In this document: positions 54,577 to 64,000 of the stretch, one piece after another
Numbering within the stretch: the first letter of the stretch is position 1
Layout of the letters: the number at the start of each line of letters is the position of its first letter
Source of the DNA: Phycomyces nitens
Lineage: Eukaryota > Mucoromycota > Mucoromycetes > Mucorales > Phycomycetaceae
DNA length: 64,000 bases
Direction: 5' to 3'
Assembly: GCA_022702545.1 (NCBI GenBank)
Contig: JAHRBC010000001.1
Span: forward strand, 2,728,001 to 2,792,000
Translations under genes and position numbers: made by a program
Notes under the pieces: model-generated
What the model was told of the DNA's origin: nothing
The model's input: the letters and a program-made list of their open reading frames with translations, nothing else
Databases searched by the model: none

Positions 54577-56696
54577 GCAACAAATGATGAAAATTTCGCA
54601 CGCTCTGTGTGAATTTCCTGTCTTTGAGATTCCTCCACATTTCTATTTCTATTTTATTTTTATTTTTATTTTTATTTTTTAGGATCTGTAATATACGCAT
54701 ATTCGTTGTAAGAAAAAGCAGAAAGTACACACGTAATGTGTGTGAGAAAAAGAAAGGGATTATGGGAGCCAATATTTATTATTTATTTTATTTTATTTAA
54801 GAAAAGGACAACTAAATAGGATTTGTGGGGAAATTCAATTGTTTTGGTGAATTTGCAAAATATGTATTCATAAAGGTCACCATGGAGCTGTGTACATGAA
54901 AAAAGGGGTTGTATGTGTGTCTGTATGTGTGGATACGAACTCAAATTTAGTGTGTATCAGTAGAGAGGCAGTTGAAACCGTAATCCAAGGCTACCAGGAA
55001 AGAAAAAAAGGTTGATACCAATGTTGATATTTATCCTCTTGATAAACTGTCACTATTATGATTCCCTATAGAGCAACTATAAATAATAGCAACCATTCAA
55101 AATGTTAAAGACTAATCAGCAAGTAATTGGGAGCAGGAGAGGTCGAGGAGAAAGGAAGGGGTTCTACTGTAGGGTAAAATAGAAACTGCCATTTACTTGG
55201 TCTTTTTCCCCCTTTTTTTAAATAAATTATTTCATGGTCGCTAGAATCCGTTTGCCATTTGATTGCTAATTATATCCATATTGACATTAACAATTTAGTA
55301 CTGACAAAAAGTATAAAGGGCAGTTTGAAGTGGAATGTCGCACAGACTCAATATGCAATGGTTAAAAGTGAAGCATGTAGGCTGCTTGTAGAATGATGGC
55401 CAAATTAAGCAAGTCTGTAAACACTCTAGAAATGCGCGCGTTGAGAACGAGACTTGATCGACAACGGGGAAACATGACAAGGTCAATAAAAGAGAAATAA
55501 CAAGAGAAAGAGAGACAATGTAAGGAATGTAGCAAAAAGGTGTCAAGGGAGCGCTCGATCGACCAAGATAGGAGAAGATTGTGTAAGAAGTACCATGAAT
55601 TCTTTATATTACCATTGTATTTTTGGGGGGGATGTCTATATAACAAGTGTAGAGTGTGGACTTGAAGGGAGTACAACAATTATGGGGTTAAACAAGTGAA
55701 GAGGGGTTCTAGTGTTATCACGGGGTATAGATTCATTCTTGCAAAGCTAAAGATATCAGCGTATTGATGGTTTCCAAAGCTAAGAATTAATAAAGATACA
55801 AGTTTGATTGATTATTTGATTGATAAGTTGATTTTGATGAACAAGAGCTATGAATATATCATAAATAAAAAAGGAGGCAAGGATTAAAGCACGATGATAC
55901 CACTCTAAAAGGTTTTGTATATATATATATATATATTTACTGATACCCATCTAGACACTTGTTTCAAGGAATACACTGCTATTAAGAATAGACTGAATAC
56001 GATCTGTTTTATGTATTTTGGTATGCAAATCTCGATATACTTAAATGTATCAAGATGTACAAACACCTATTTGTACGTGCGTGCGTACGTGCGTGTGCGT
56101 GTGCGTTTTATTTTTATTTTTTATATTTTTTTATTTGTTTTATATGTACGTGCGTGCTTGCGTTTACTTGCTTGGGATTTTCGAGTGTTATGGATATTGT
56201 TGTTAGCCCAAAGACAAGACACTTTCTATTTCATCATGGTGCCTTGGATTTTTTTATTATTATTATAAGATTATTATAAGATTGGCATTAATAATAAAAT
56301 AAAATAAAATAAAATAAAATAAATAGCCATTCCCGCCAAATAGATTTTTGTATATACTTCTTTTTCATTTGTTATTCTCTTTTATATCCCTAATTTCTTA
56401 TATCCCCAGTTTCGGTCAAGGAAAAGTCTCCTTCAGAAACACTTTGCGAGACCCCGTACAGACCTTTTTTTTATTTTTTTATTTGACCCCTTTTAGAAAT
56501 ATATATTATACTTTTCCTCTCTTGTTCTCTTCTTTCTTTCTCTTGATCCTTTCAATTCGTCCATTGACCTTGAAGAAACATCGAACAAAGATCTTTGCTC
56601 TGATTTCTTCCAAATTATTATTATTATTGTTATTATTATATTTTAATAATAATAATTATTATAATTATTTCTTGTAACACTATATATTTGTATCTT
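54577..56696. other. ~2.1 kb without a supported gene
   Basis: No gene seen. It contains the 3' UTR of RPL17 (TTTTA repeats at about 54650-54680), an alternating purine-pyrimidine tract (about 56072-56106) and a (TAAAA)n run at about 56295-56320. Triplet T/A runs near 56618-56665 precede the next gene. Confidence 0.55.
56072..56106. repeat. Alternating purine-pyrimidine (GT/GC) tract
   Basis: About 34 bases of uninterrupted alternating TG, CG and TA steps (GTACGTGCGTGCGTACG and onwards). A shorter imperfect copy lies at about 56144-56162. Such sequence can adopt Z-DNA. It sits ~600 bp upstream of the integrase-zinc-finger gene. Confidence 0.6.
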
Positions 56697-58074
56697 ATGA
56701 ACTCAATCTACAAGCCAGTCACGCTGGACCGGATGGCATCGCAGTCGATCTATGATTGTGCTGACAGCCAAAGACTGTCAAGTAACCATCCCAATCAATC
56801 ATTGTCATGTGGAACTGAACTTCCTTTTCCAGTCGAGGCTACTCAATCAATAAATACATGTGGACACCTATCTGTGATGTCGACGCCATCGTGCAGTAAT
56901 GACGACCAGTATCCGTCTTATGCAGAAATCGAGGTTATCATCCAAGAGTATCTAGACAACCTGTCATCCAAAAAGCGTGACAAGGCTCTCATCGATCGTG
57001 ATCGATACATGCTCATCCTCCAGGTCCTCAAGCGTCCCAAGAACACTGCCATATCCACGGCCCAATTCAGATTCTGGGTCAAGAAGATGTTCAGACTGGT
57101 GTCCTATGGCGGAAACAGCTATATCTACCACGACGACAAACCGGTTGCCACACGGGAAGATATATATGGGATTCTGTTGTGCGCGCATAACGAATCTCGT
57201 CATGGCGGAAGGGACAAGACGTCCGTTTTGGTAAGCACACATGTCAATTCGATACGATTGTATTCACGTTTACTTAATGCAGGTTCGTCAGAGATATTCG
57301 TGGATACCAAAAGAACTAATTGCACGCTTTGTCCGCAGTTGTCCTGTGTGTATACTGAAGCGTAATGGCAGTCAGAGCCCCACTCTTGGGTTCCCAAGGA
57401 CTCCTTCTGACACTTACGAGCCAGTCCAGACAATGGAGGGACTTGTGCAGATGGACCACCAGCTCAAGTACCTTCGCCGTGACATCCCAATCGCCGATGA
57501 AGAATGGCATCGACAAGCCTTTAATCAGCAGTCAGAAGGATGTCTTTATCACGCGCCAACCCATCCCGTCATCGATGGGTCTCTTGGGATGTCTGGCCCA
57601 TCTAACTTTGGCTTTGGCACTCTGGCTCCAGAGTCCTTTGAGCCCTCGCTCTACAGCCACTCTTGCTCAGAATCCAACCATCTTGCGTCTACATTTGGAC
57701 CATTCTGCAACACATGCCAGTCTGCACCATCTGATATGGGCTACACCGCAGACATCATGAACGCGTCTTACTCAGCCAACCCTTCTGGTGGTCATCATAA
57801 CCCACGACAGCCGGCGAGTGTCTCGTCATTGTCATCCCCATCGACAACTTCCTCAGAGTACTTTATGCAGTCCACACCGTCTGTTCCCTATGCCGAGTGC
57901 ACGCCCAACTGCATTGCTGGCAGTCTCCCCTTGGATCGTATACTTGTAGATCATATTATGTCCCCAAGTGAAGTCTCCAATATCCTCTTAGACCAGCCCG
58001 AAGGATCATTTGGACCATATCGCCCAATGTCTTCATTTGCCCACTTGAATATGCTAAAGTCCACATACTTTTAA
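56697..58074 (+). CDS. Host protein with an integrase-type HHCC zinc-binding domain
   Basis: Two exons: 56697-57230 and 57283-58074, giving 441 residues. The zinc-binding module is His164-X4-His169-X28-Cys198-X2-Cys201 (HNESRH, then CPVC), preceded by a helical segment (FRFWVKKMFRL). This is the layout of the N-terminal H2C2 domain of retroviral/Ty3-type integrases. No DDE catalytic core follows. The second half is Ser/Pro/His-rich and probably disordered. The intron lies inside the zinc module, and the protein ends cleanly without LTRs around it. I therefore read it as a host gene that kept an integrase zinc finger, not as a transposon. DNA-binding or protein-interaction function is inference. 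Convergent with PLD1. Confidence 0.75.
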
Positions 58075-58544
58075 CCCTTAACTATATACATCTCATATGC
58101 TCAATTGTGTTTTCAATTCTTTTATGCCAAAAACTCCCCCCTTTTTTATATATATATATTTATATATATATTCATATATATATATTCATATATATATATT
58201 ATGCTTCAACTTTTTATTATTTTTATATGCCCACTATATCTTATTCAGTTCTTGCTTTATAAACTGCTTTCATGTTTTCATTTTCATTATTATTTTATTT
58301 TATTATTTATTTATTCGTACAAGTATTGTCATCTCTTTATATTTTCCTATTTTTTATATTTCATTTGCTTGCATGTGAGAACGTGTAGATACAATATATG
58401 ATCCACTTTTATACATACATACATATTTATTTATTTTATTTTTGAAATCCTAATGTTTAAAAAAGAAACATTTATTTATCCATTAAATAAAGAATATATA
58501 CATTTAATGTGTATGCAACATATGAGCAAGGTACAGTAATGCGA
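58075..58544. other. Convergent intergenic spacer, ~470 bp
   Basis: T-rich and AT-repeat sequence between the integrase-zinc-finger gene and PLD1. Probably the 3' UTRs of both. No gene seen. Confidence 0.6.
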
Positions 58545-61500
58545 TTAGTCAAATATCTCTATAGGCATGATCTTGTCCATGTTAAACACAAACTCATTAT
58601 CATTATCTTCCTCTTCCATGTAATGCAGCGGCCAGACTACCAAATGACCTCGGATCTCCTTTAGCAGGTCACGTACCGTCTGTCCGTTAAACACCATACC
58701 TGGGTCTGTGGTGACCGAAGCGGCTGCAGCACTTGTCTGTGTCCCGTTCCCTTTGACGTCCTGGCGTCCAAGGAACAGCTTGGCCATCTTTACAAAATTG
58801 TCATACTCATCCCAAGTCTGTACATTGTTATCTGGCATGACCAAAAACGATCTTCGAAAAATATCCGTGTTACCTCGTGCCGTACCCCACCAAAACGCAT
58901 CAAACGCATCGCTCAAAGGGTCCTTGAGCAGATCCAAGATCGCGTTTGGGTCCAGCGAGGGTAGCCGAGGGGCGGGACAGCCGGCCTTGGTGTCCTTTGC
59001 CAGACTAGTCCAGAAATGCAGGTGGCGATCCTTGGATTGTCTCTTCTTGTCAAACATTGAATAAGGCATCTTTACGCTATCTTGCTCATGTGAATCTTCA
59101 GGGTAGGATGGGTGCAGAGATGACATGCAGGGTGGTTTGACCTCGACTAGTGCTTTGTGAGTGAGGAATGCAGGGAGTGGGTGAATGGGAGATGTGGGAT
59201 CCTTGAGAGCTGCGAACGCGAGTCTGTCTTTAATCTCCACACTATCCACGTCAATTCCAACGTGCTCACTCATCAGACGAAGACGCAGTGTTTGTGCAAA
59301 TCTGCCTACTTTGATTGGAGTGTCTCCAATCCTTGAATCTATCAACTCATCGTCCTTGATACAGGCTGCTATTTCTGAATCACGGCTGCCGAGCAGAGAG
59401 CGTTCGTTGATGTTTGCAGACCCCATAATGACAGTCCGGTCATCGACGATCATCACCTAATAGATCCATAAGTTTAAAATGCACGTCTAGGGCTCATTCT
59501 ACCTTGGCATGGATATAAACTTGCTCAGTAACAAACTGGCCATTGAGCTCTCCCCAGTTTCGCAGGCCATAAAACACCAGGTAATCCTGAGGGTCCTTGA
59601 TGCCTGCCTCCCGAAGGCGACCAAAGATTGAATCTGGACCACGACTGATCGAATGGTATTGGCTGTGCATGATTAGTCTCACCGTGCTTCCTTCGGCTTC
59701 GTCTACATTAGAGGGGAACCCAGGCACGAGAGGAACCAAGATGATGGCCCGCCAACGCTTGCCTTCTGCTCTTGCCCTCAGGATCCTCTCGACGATGGCG
59801 GCTCCAATCTTATTCTCGACCACTGTTGAGCCCAGTTTGGTGGACGTGATAAAGAATTGGTTCTCTAGACATGTTTGAATAAGCACATTTATTTACTCTT
59901 TACACTCTTTACCGATATAGATAAAGTATTCTGAGTCGTGAATAGCCGAAACATATGCATTCTGTATGCTGTGCTCTACTCGGTTTGCAAACCCAATGCT
60001 CCAGGGGGACACACTCCGTAATATCTGTACAGAACAAGAGGACGATGTATGGGGATGGCATATCCGCGGATCGTTGGCCGACAACGAAAAGGTCGTGTCG
60101 GGCACAGGGACTATCAGGGGTGTGAGTCGCTTGGGTGCGGTTTGCTTCCGACGACGCAGGAAATTCCAGCGCTGGATAAAATGCCGCGCAATATCACGCG
60201 CTGGCTGTCCGCAGACTCTCATGGATACGTCGTGCCATGGCATGCGAGGCAGTCTCGATCGATCCATATTGTCCTCAAAGGGCTTGTCAAGGGAATGGAA
60301 ATCAAGGATCCGGGGGTTCGAATAGTCTTTTCCAGGCCACATCTGCGGTCTCGTGTTATCTGGCTTGAGAGAAGGGTCATTGTCATCGATAAGCGAGTGG
60401 GCAGGAGTATCCCAGCGACCAAAGCACAGGTCAATGCCACCAATAAACGCAATCTCATTGTCTACCACACAGATCTTCTCATGGTGGGCCCAGAACAAGA
60501 GGTTACTTTTGCTGAGCACATCCAGGGCCCGAGACGGGTGGCGCTGGACGCAGATATTGGGCGAGAGCAAGGTGAGATGCTTTTTTGCATAGTGCGAGTA
60601 GAGCGGAAGGGCCATGGCCACTTCCTTGTAGATTATGATGTAAATCTTGACCCCCTGCTCAGCCTTACGCTTGAGAATCTGGTCCAGACGGTACTCAGGA
60701 AACTGTGTGGCAGGGCGTCGAAGGTACTAAACACAAGAAAGTAAGAAAGGCAGCAAGGAGCGAGTGTTTCTAGAGAGAGAGAGAAGGGGGAGGTGCATGA
60801 GCAAATTGTGCTCATTTCTAGTTACCAGTTCCTATGTATTCAATATTTCTTGGTTATTTTCATTTACAAAACACATCAAATCTGTTGACTTACAGGGGAC
60901 TAGAAGCAATAAAGAGAGTGAATACGTTATGTTACATGTCAATCATAATTTACCAGCCACCAGTCGTGAATATATATAGAGTGCTTGGCATGTTCCATTG
61001 CCACAGACACATCCCAGAGATAGTCCCGGCCATCGACGAACCAGGTCGTCTGGCATCCTTTGCGGACCGGAGCATAGCTATCAAACCGGTGGAATCCAGA
61101 CCATACAGACTCTCGTACCATCTTTTGAATCGAACTCTCAAACTGTCTTGCTTGTCGCTCGTCTTTTGCCCTCAGGTAGAGTCCGCCCTGGAGATTCTTT
61201 ATGGCCAGGGTGGTCTTTCCGGACGACAGCTTCTTTGCTGCCGACCAAATCGCATGCCCGGCCTTTCTTTCATGGGCATGCAGCCTAGAATCCTTTGGGT
61301 GTGGCTGGCTAGGGCTTCCAACCACTCGTTGGACCTCAAACTGGCTGTCGACCAGAAACACATCAAACAAGTCGTACTAGGTATCCAATTAATGAATTGG
61401 GGTTTTTGTATAGTGTTCTTACCTCATGGGGGTCATTCACACAAACGATATAGCTCTCCCTCACAATAAACCACTTTGGAACATTGCCAGTCTTTCTTTT

Positions 61501-62532
61501 CCCCAATCCACACGACACACCTGCTTTCATGATTGCCCAGCGTCGTAAGTGCTTTGGATCTCGGTCGGTCCTGCTGGTGATCCAAAGATAGCCTTCCTTG
61601 CCATGGTATCCTTCTGGATAAAGACTAGACAGGAGAATTCCAAGGGCTGACATTTCAAGGAACTTGCAGACCCTGTTGATATGGGATGTCATGGCTGTCA
61701 TTTGAAGGAGTTGCTCGAGATAGGATTCAAGAGCACAGATCTGGTCCTGATTAGGTTCGCTTACTTCACCTGGGTTTGAGCCTCTTGGCTCATCTGCTCC
61801 AAACACCCCACTGTCTTTAAACCTGGTACTTGTTGTCTGCAATTGGCTCTGCAATCCAGTGCTCGAGGATTCAATGGGCTTATCAGGTCTGTTCCGGAAC
61901 ACAGGCCGGAACCGACGCCTAGGTAAATCCGGGAACTCGGGAATCCGTTGCCATGAAAGGTCATATGAGCGACAGTGATAATGAAGCTTGACAAAGTCCC
62001 AATAGCGACGGGAGATTACCCAGGTCGGCTGGTACTTTGGGTCGCCAAGATTGTAATAGACAGTAATGAGTAAAGATGGGCCATAGTAACCACGCGGTAG
62101 ACGAGATCTGCGGTTCTGTTGATGGGTTTCCATGGATACCTTGACCCTTGTCTGAGACATCAGGACTGGGATCCTTGGCTTGCCATATTCATCTCGCTGG
62201 AAGTTTGTGGCGAGTAGGATTGGGGGTAGCACATTGAGTTCATTGAGGCGCAAGAGTTCATGTGAGCTCTGTAGCTCGTCCTTTCTCTTCTTTGGAGGAA
62301 AAGAGAGTCTCTTGCGACGAACAAGGCGCTTTAACTTGATCCAGCCTTCATGAGATACAGAGTCTGGTGGTCGGAATGTATCCAGAGACGAACAGGACAA
62401 TGGACGAGAGATGTTTCCCGGCTCAGAGTGGACTGTTGAATCGATTGGACAATGAATTGGCTCGAGGTCGTATTCTGGGGTCGAGACAACTTCGTCTGGA
62501 AAGGTGGGGCTACCATTGGCAGTATGAGCCAT
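58545..62532 (-). CDS. SPO14: Phospholipase D (PLD1/Spo14 type, PX-PH-PLD)
   Basis: Five exons: 61423-62532, 60954-61376, 59913-60726, 59503-59864 and 58545-59456, all in phase, giving 1206 residues. The N-terminal exon holds a PX-like domain (WVISRRYWDFVKLHYH) and then a PH-like segment (KEGYLWITSRTD to KWFIVRESYIVCV). The two HKD catalytic motifs are complete: His593-Lys595-Asp600 (HHEKICVVDN) and His901-Lys903-Asp908 (IHAKVMIVDD, followed by GSANINERSLLG). HDWWL and YIENQFFI are further family markers. The enzyme hydrolyses phosphatidylcholine to phosphatidic acid and choline. PX and PH domains target phosphoinositide membranes. The start is ATG 62532, because the upstream frame lacks an ATG. 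It is divergent from the next gene, with 834 bp between starts. Confidence 0.94.
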
Positions 62533-63366
62533 ATGGACTGGGGGAATAGAAAGAAGGACTGGGTGGGTTATAATGAACAAAAGTAAAATATAGAATACAA
62601 TTTAAACAAGCTGGGCGTCGCTCCTATCAAGACGATGAATTGCATGGAAACCCACAATGTCCGCATATAAATTTAATGACGTTGGTATACAAAAGGAATG
62701 CTGTTAATCTAGTCACAGCATTCTTATTCCCCCAGAAACATAGCCCAGACCTCAAACACTATATGGAAGCCTTGTAGCTGTTCGTAACTGAGCCCATTAT
62801 GCAGGATTCAAATGAAGAAACTGGCGATACTTTACAAAACCACCATTGATTTCCCACCTCTAAGATGTATCTTACATACCGTTCGATTTATGTTTTGGCG
62901 ACCAATAAGAGATGGCCGTATAAATTGTATTGTATAACTTGTTTCTAAAAAAAAAAGAGAGCCAATTTACAACGATTATCCGAGTTGCTGCCTTGGTAAG
63001 CACATAGAATGGTGCAAGGCATAATAGACAATGAATAATTTATCTGCACTTCAAAGTTACCCTAGAAGTTAAAACAAATCTACACTTCATTTCATTAATG
63101 ATAAACAACATTTAGCTCAACAGAGCAATTTGAGGCTTAAATAGCCAGATGATTGTCCTATTTTACGGTCCATAAGCTGCTTTGTAGATCGTCAATTGTC
63201 GATTGATAAATCAAACAATGAGCCTAGAGAAGAGAGAGAGAGAAAAGAAAGATTATACTACATGTGTGAGTGATAAACGCATCGCCTGATTTTGGATCAT
63301 TATGATCAATGGGTATAAAAAAAGTGTCTGCAAGTGTGTTTTCTAATCTTCTTTGTGTTCATCCAA
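62533..63366. promoter_or_regulatory. Shared divergent promoter region
   Basis: The 834 bp between the PLD1 start (-) and the start of the 3'-truncated gene (+). It should contain both promoters. A GA-rich tract lies at about 63225-63250 and a TATAAA at about 63313, ~55 bp before the plus-strand ATG. No gene seen. Confidence 0.5.
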
Positions 63367-64000
63367 ATGCAGTCTCTTGTCTCCAAACCCGGATCTCAGG
63401 ATTCTCGGCTATCGTTTTATTCGCTTCCCAGTCGTAAGCAACCTTTGGGCTCTAAATCTATTCTGATTCTCGTCTTATTATTATTATTATTATTTTTTGG
63501 CATTCTAGATTCACGCATGGAAGCCATTTCTAATGAACGGGTCATATCCCCTGCAACCCCTCCTTTTGGCAGGAATAGAGTGCCCATGTGTCCCTATTCC
63601 CGTCTACCCAGAGGAGCCAAAAGGACCCGCAGAGTGTCTTCAAAGATCAAGAACATATTCAATTCAACAACCCCAGGTAGGCAAACCTTGGTCAAATGGA
63701 TCTTTAAACCAATTGCATTCAATCTAGTCTCTCGAGATGTGTCTTGGACCCGTACCTGCCAATCTCTCCCTGAGCTGGGAGCAAGAGCTAGTAAGATGAA
63801 TTTATAGACAATCACATCCTTCTTACAAAAATTACACACCTTGTCACTCTCAAGAAGCTCTGGTAGAAATGGGCCTGTCAGAAGCATCTGCACCTTCTGT
63901 TCATCAAGATAATGCTTCAAGCGAATCGCAAGTTTCGGGTGCATCTCGTTTGTCCATCTTGACTACAGATTCTCTCTACAAGGTGCTTTCCGCTTCATCT
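63367..64000 (+). CDS. 5' part of an unrecognised gene, running off the window
   Basis: Four exons fit in phase: 63367-63433, 63509-63676, 63728-63790 and 63855 to the window end. All introns are 51-75 nt with GTAAG or GTAGG donors and AG acceptors. The product starts MQSLVSKPGSQDSRLSF, becomes Arg/Lys-rich (LPRGAKRTRRVSSKIK) and then Ser-rich (ASSESQVSGASRLS). It looks like a disordered N-terminus of a larger protein, and I recognise no domain. A 116-codon open frame lies on the opposite strand at 63594-63944. I prefer the plus strand because four exons join without a stop. Confidence 0.55.

Noticed and set aside
63594..63944. 116-codon minus-strand frame with a CNFC motif at the window end
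   Set aside because: The plus strand joins four exons in phase over the same region with good splice sites. The minus frame has no partner exon. Not fully excluded, because the gene family is unknown.

Overview
This is a eukaryotic, AT-rich window from a filamentous fungus, most likely an early-diverging one (Mucoromycota, Mucorales-like). The reasons are many short introns (about 38-85 nt) with GTAAGT-like donors; fungal families (a Bud1/Rap1 GTPase, an Fpk1/Nrc-2-type kinase, an AzgA-type purine permease, a Spo14-type phospholipase D); families that ascomycete yeasts lack or have lost (RED/IK splicing factor, UBXN4-like ERAD factor); and long gene-poor AT-rich tracts with decayed mobile DNA. 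The species assignment is inference.

Layout. 1-3.8 kb: a 3.5-kb element with ~0.87-kb terminal inverted repeats and TA flanks, without an intact transposase. 3.9-4.6 kb (-): a Rap1/RSR1 GTPase. 4.6-11.5 kb: no gene seen. 11.5-12.9 kb (-): an F-box/LRR-like protein. 13-17 kb: no gene seen. 17.1-22.2 kb (+): a very long DYRK-family kinase. 22.4-30.6 kb (-): three tandem genes, RED/IK, an Nrd1/Seb1/SCAF-like CID-RRM protein, and a UBXN4-like UBX protein. 30.6-35.1 kb: no gene seen. 35.1-37.2 kb (+): a cytochrome P450. 37.2-44.7 kb: repeat-rich DNA with a 190-bp tandem repeat, decayed coding fragments and a second inverted repeat. 44.8-46.7 kb (+): an AGC kinase of the flippase-kinase type. 47.0-48.7 kb (-): Arp2. 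49.3-51.4 kb (-): an AzgA-type purine permease. 51.4-54.0 kb: relics. 54.0-54.6 kb (+): ribosomal protein uL22 (RPL17). 56.7-58.1 kb (+): a host gene carrying an integrase-type HHCC zinc-binding domain. 58.5-62.5 kb (-): PLD1/Spo14. 63.4 kb to the end (+): the 5' part of an unrecognised gene.

All exon structures were worked out by hand. I joined open frames at GT(GC)/AG sites, checked reading phase exon by exon, and compared the result with known family sequence. No transcript data were available. Several gene models depend on features an automated caller may miss: a UBXN4 terminal exon hidden behind a TAA inside a GTAAGT donor, a 25-nt P450 microexon carrying the heme cysteine, an 11-nt first exon in RED, and a GC-AG intron in the DYRK kinase.

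Functionally, several genes belong to cell polarity, endocytosis and membrane signalling (Rap1/RSR1, DYRK, flippase kinase, Arp2, PLD1). Three consecutive minus-strand genes act in RNA processing (two) and ER protein quality control (one). I see no evidence that any of these form a co-regulated cluster. I did not find an obvious new multi-gene system. The strongest candidates for novelty are the long-TIR element, the integrase-zinc-finger gene and the structured 190-bp tandem repeat.
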